Source: CAZNOG01 sp964574635 (GTDB taxonomy: Bacteria > Bacteroidota > Bacteroidia > Flavobacteriales_D > Cryomorphaceae). From it: a stretch of 64,000 bases of DNA. The stretch is taken from positions 124,001-188,000 of the forward strand of contig CAZNOG010000001.1 of the NCBI GenBank assembly GCA_964574635.1, written 5' to 3'. Of this stretch, positions 61,103 through 64,000 are shown piece after piece. Each line of letters opens with the position of its first letter. The stretch's first letter is position 1. The notes under the pieces were generated by a model. The model had not been told where the DNA came from and did no database searches. It was given only the letters and a program-made list of their open reading frames with translations. The translations under genes and the position numbers were made by a program.

Positions 61103-61889
61103 TCCCAAGAAGAGGTTCGGCCAGCACTTTTTGAACGATCCCGGCATCGCCCACCGAATCGCCGCTTCGTTGACCCACCACGGCGACACGCGGAATATCC
61201 TCGAGATAGGGCCCGGTACAGGCATGCTCACCCGAGCCCTCATCGCAGAGGTATCCAAGCAGCCTCGGCAGAATATAGATCTCCGCTTCGTGGAAGTAGA
61301 CCACCAAGCGGCGGATTACCTGAGCGAGGCCTTTCCCGAATGGAAAGACCGAATCATCCGTGGCGATTTTCTCTACCTCGATCTCCACACGTTGTTCGGG
61401 GGACAGCCCTTTGCCGTGATCGGTAACTTTCCTTACAACATCTCCTCTCAGATCCTTTTCCGCATGGTCGAGCACCGTGATCTAATTCCCGAACTCGTGG
61501 GGATGTTTCAGCGGGAGGTGGCCTTGCGCGTGGTTTCGGAACCCCACTCCCGGGAATACGGCATCCTTTCCGTGCTCGTTCAAGCGTTTTACGACGTGGA
61601 ATACCTGTTTACCGTCGAGCCCGAATCTTTCGATCCGCCCCCCAAGGTGAGGTCGGCGGTCATCCGTCTTCGGCGCAACGACAGAGTGCAATTGCCCCTG
61701 CCCTTTACCGCGTTCAAAAAGGTGGTGAAAACCGCCTTTTCCACGCGGAGGAAAACCTTGAGAAACAGCCTGAAACCACTGTTGACGCCCGACGTCGAAA
61801 TCGACGATTCCCTATTGGGTTTGCGCGCGGAAAACCTGTCACCCCAAGAGTTCATCGATTTGGCGGCGGCCATCCACAGGGCGGGATGA
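61089..61889 (+). CDS. rsmA: 16S rRNA (adenine(1518)-N6/adenine(1519)-N6)-dimethyltransferase
   Basis: Also known as KsgA; dimethylates two adenines in the 3' hairpin of 16S rRNA late in 30S assembly, 266 residues. It begins RVNPKKRFGQHFLND, the family start. The SAM motif is ILEIGPGTGMLTRALI, and the catalytic motif IV is NFPYNISSQIL. The C-terminal helical domain has the usual length. The ATG lies inside the end of the DUF4286 gene. Confidence 0.95.
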   Translation: MKRVNPKKRFGQHFLNDPGIAHRIAASLTHHGDTRNILEIGPGTGMLTRALIAEVSKQPRQNIDLRFVEVDHQAADYLSEAFPEWKDRIIRGDFLYLDLHTLFGGQPFAVIGNFPYNISSQILFRMVEHRDLIPELVGMFQREVALRVVSEPHSREYGILSVLVQAFYDVEYLFTVEPESFDPPPKVRSAVIRLRRNDRVQLPLPFTAFKKVVKTAFSTRRKTLRNSLKPLLTPDVEIDDSLLGLRAENLSPQEFIDLAAAIHRAG

Positions 61890-61980
61890 AGCCCTGCGGC
61901 CGGATGCGGCACCTGCGTGAAAAGCACCTTCCTTACTGAGATCGCGGTGGTTTGAGCTTCCAAAGGCGGGTATATTTTCG

Positions 61981-61988
61981 TATTTTTG
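61981..61988 (+). promoter_or_regulatory. -7 box for mgtE
   Basis: TATTTTTG, an exact TAnnTTTG, 42 bases before the mgtE ATG. No magnesium riboswitch fold is obvious in the leader. Confidence 0.55.
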
Positions 61989-62030
61989 TCGGCTTTCCAA
62001 AACCGGTTTTTATAGGCAAAACCTCGTCAC

Positions 62031-63395
62031 ATGCATTTTGAGATCACAAAAGAGTACCTCGACGAATTGCGCGAGGCCATCGCGGAGGGTCGGGACCGCA
62101 ATCTTTTGGAAGAACTCAAAGAAATGCACCCGGCCGACATCGCCGAGATTTTCGACGAACTGAAACTCGCCGAAGCCACCTACCTTTTCAAGCTGATCGA
62201 GAGTGAGAAGGCCGCGGAGGTGATGATCGAACTCAGCGAGAGCGACCGGGCCAAGCTCTTGGCCACCCTCACTTCCCAAGAAATCGCCGAGCGCGTCATC
62301 GACAACATCGACTCCGACGACGCCGCCGACGTACTCGCGGAGCTGTCGCCCGACAAGCAGAGCGAGGTCATGTCGCACATCACCGACGAAGAGCAGCGCA
62401 ACGACATCAGCGACCTGCTTCGCTACGCGGAAGATTCCGCCGGGGGGATCATGGCCAAGGAGCTGGTGAGCGTACGCCGCTCGTGGACCATCGCCCGGGC
62501 TATCCGCGAAATGCGCCGCCAAGCCGAAGGCGTGGACCAAGTTTATTCCATTTACGTCACCGACGACGAAGACCGTTTGGTAGGAACCTTGTCGCTCAAA
62601 AAATTGCTGTTTTCCTCTTCGTCCATCAAAACCCTTATCGCCGATATCTACGAGGAAGACGGCTTGCACTACGTATTTCCCGAGACCTCCGGCGAAGACT
62701 GCGCCAACATCATGGAGAAGTACGACCTCGTTGCTCTGCCGGTTGTGGCTCACGACATGAAATTGATCGGCCGCATCACCATCGACGACGTGGTGGATTT
62801 TATCAAGGAAGAAGCCGAGCGGGATTACCAACTCGCCTCGGGTATTTCGGAAGACGTCGAGTCGGGCGACACCATTTGGAAACACACGCGCTCTCGGCTG
62901 CCTTGGCTGCTTATCGCCTTGGTCGGCGGAATGTTCGTGTCGCGGGTCATCGGGGTGTTCGAAAACGAGATCGCCCGGATTTCCATCTTGGCCATTTTCA
63001 TGCCCCTCATGGCGGCCATGGGAGGGAATGTCGGGGTGCAGTCGTCGGCCATCGTGGTGAAAGGATTGGCCAACAAAACCATTGGCACCTCCCGCATTTT
63101 TCAAAGCGTGCTGAAAGAACTCGGAATCGCCATGATCAACGGGGTAATCTGCGCCATCGCGCTTCTGGCGTACAGCTATTTTTTCGTCGAATCCGCCGCC
63201 TTGGCCATGACCGTCAGCATTTCCTTGCTCACCGTCATGATCACCGCAGCGGTGTTCGGCACCCTGGTGCCCCTCCTCCTCGAAAAAGTGAATATTGATC
63301 CCGCACTCGCCACGGGACCCTTCATCACCACCATGAACGACATCATCGGCCTCACCGTGTACTTTACGTACGCCAAATACTTCTTTCACCTGTGA
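62031..63395 (+). CDS. mgtE: Magnesium transporter MgtE
   Basis: Homodimeric Mg2+ channel of the inner membrane, 454 residues. An N-terminal superhelical domain (about 1-130; LEELKEMHPADIAEIFDELK) precedes two CBS domains (about 135-260; FPETSGEDCANIMEKYDLVA). Five membrane helices follow from LPWLLIALVGGMFVSRVIGV, including the pore segment PLMAAMGGNVGVQSSAIVVK. The cytosolic domains gate the channel by sensing Mg2+. The stop overlaps the GTG of the next gene (GTGA). Confidence 0.95.
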   Translation: MHFEITKEYLDELREAIAEGRDRNLLEELKEMHPADIAEIFDELKLAEATYLFKLIESEKAAEVMIELSESDRAKLLATLTSQEIAERVIDNIDSDDAADVLAELSPDKQSEVMSHITDEEQRNDISDLLRYAEDSAGGIMAKELVSVRRSWTIARAIREMRRQAEGVDQVYSIYVTDDEDRLVGTLSLKKLLFSSSSIKTLIADIYEEDGLHYVFPETSGEDCANIMEKYDLVALPVVAHDMKLIGRITIDDVVDFIKEEAERDYQLASGISEDVESGDTIWKHTRSRLPWLLIALVGGMFVSRVIGVFENEIARISILAIFMPLMAAMGGNVGVQSSAIVVKGLANKTIGTSRIFQSVLKELGIAMINGVICAIALLAYSYFFVESAALAMTVSISLLTVMITAAVFGTLVPLLLEKVNIDPALATGPFITTMNDIIGLTVYFTYAKYFFHL

Positions 63396-64000
63396 GCGGG
63401 CGCGTTTTGTTCATCGATCGCGTTCATCCCGACATGATGGAGGCCCTGACGGCAAAGGGTTTCCAATGCGAGGAGGATTACGAGTCCACGTACGAAAACC
63501 TGTTGGCCAAGATCGGCGAGTACACCGGCGTAGTCATCCGAAGCCGGGTGCCCATGGATTCGAAAATGATCGAGGCCGGGAAAGCGTTGCGCTTCATCGC
63601 CCGGTCGGGGTCGGGTCTCGAAAACATCGACGTGGAAGCCGCTGCGAGGGCGGGCGTGGCCGTGCACAATTCCCCGGAGGGAAACCGGGATGCGGTGGCC
63701 GAGCACGCCATCGGCATGATACTCGCTTTGTTCAACCGCATTTGCAAAGCCGACGCCGAAGTGAAAAGAGGAGTGTGGCTGCGGGAAGACAATCGAGGCT
63801 TAGAGCTATCGGAGAGGACGGTCGGCATCATCGGTTTCGGGCACATGGGCAAGACGCTGGCTCGCAACCTTTCGGGGTTTGGCTGTGAGATACTCGCTTA
63901 CGACAAGTACAAAACCGGGTACGCACCCGACTACGTGAAAGAGACGGATTTGGAAGAGATTATGTCTCGGTGCGACGTGGTTTCCCTCCACATTCCCCTG
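63392..64000 (+). CDS. D-2-hydroxyacid dehydrogenase (phosphoglycerate dehydrogenase-like), cut by the window edge
   Basis: NAD-dependent dehydrogenase of the SerA/2-hydroxyacid family; about 203 residues are visible. The start is GTG (MSGRVLFIDRVHPDMMEALT) overlapping the mgtE stop. IARSGSGLENIDVEAAARAG and VAVHNSPEGNRDAVAEHAIG are the conserved substrate-domain motifs, and GIIGFGHMGKTLA is the Rossmann loop. The catalytic Arg/Glu/His residues of the second half lie past the edge apart from the first Arg region. It could be SerA or a related dehydrogenase; the end is needed to decide. Confidence 0.87.
   Translation, partial: MSGRVLFIDRVHPDMMEALTAKGFQCEEDYESTYENLLAKIGEYTGVVIRSRVPMDSKMIEAGKALRFIARSGSGLENIDVEAAARAGVAVHNSPEGNRDAVAEHAIGMILALFNRICKADAEVKRGVWLREDNRGLELSERTVGIIGFGHMGKTLARNLSGFGCEILAYDKYKTGYAPDYVKETDLEEIMSRCDVVSLHIPL

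Noticed and set aside
61890..62030. Search for a magnesium riboswitch before mgtE
   Set aside because: The leader after the predicted start is about 35 bases, too short for an M-box or ykkC-type fold.

Overview
The window looks like ordinary chromosomal DNA of a moderately G+C-rich member of the Bacteroidota, most likely Flavobacteriales or a close relative. The evidence is: gliding genes gldE and gldD next to mutY and ssb; two secreted proteins ending in type B sorting domains of the type IX secretion system (T9SS); a 50S L21 protein with a helix-hairpin-helix tail; a 29-residue AURKAIP1/COX24-type protein; and more than twenty genes preceded by a Bacteroidetes-type -7 box (TAnnTTTG). I see no rRNA, CRISPR array, insertion sequence, integrase or prophage. 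One tRNA (Gln) is present.

Layout. 1-1.9 kb: the start of an SDR oxidoreductase and asnS, both minus. 1.95-8.8 kb: a self-contained RND efflux operon (TetR regulator, TolC-like channel, lipoprotein adaptor, RND pump) with a 30-bp dyad operator over its promoter and a strong terminator at the end. 8.9-10.8 kb: dxs. 10.9-17.4 kb, minus: the YceD/rpmF/fabH/accB/accC lipid-ribosome group and the pepA-type/pdxA pair. 18-26.8 kb: two large T9SS cargo proteins with ribE and metF between them, then two small exported proteins. 26.9-31.4 kb, minus: rimP-nusA-infB behind an attenuator-like leader. 31.5-37.8 kb, minus: a MORN-repeat protein, a UPF0104 membrane protein, a split kinase pair and an MFS exporter. 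37.9-40.7 kb, plus: yicC-gmk-nadD, a 45-codon ORF and an S4 RNA-binding protein, then tRNA-Gln. 41-45.4 kb: a GT117/DUF2723 membrane protein with a polysaccharide deacetylase, and thioredoxin. 45.6-48.4 kb, minus: HU-like protein, TPR protein, COX24-type mini-protein and RNase G. 48.5-52 kb, plus: mutY-ssb-gldE-gldD. 52-58 kb: a metal-binding-like lipoprotein, rplU-rpmA, and serS with a lipoprotein and a TPR protein. 58-64 kb: creD, a lysoplasmalogenase-like protein, a DUF4286 protein with rsmA, then mgtE and the start of a 2-hydroxyacid dehydrogenase.

Most genes are housekeeping. The least explained signals are in the gaps. A short motif (GGTTTTTGTGGGTGTG) occurs in six intergenic regions and in no gene seen here. 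A second element pairs a CGGCATCC box with a stem-loop whose apical loop reads GACCTTGGAAGC; it occurs at about 17.65 kb and, inverted, at about 60.6 kb, and the box alone recurs at 52.67 kb beside a copy of the first motif. Several genes have non-ATG or missing starts, and two look leaderless. I found no clear multi-gene novel system; the two intergenic repeat families are the best candidates for something undescribed.
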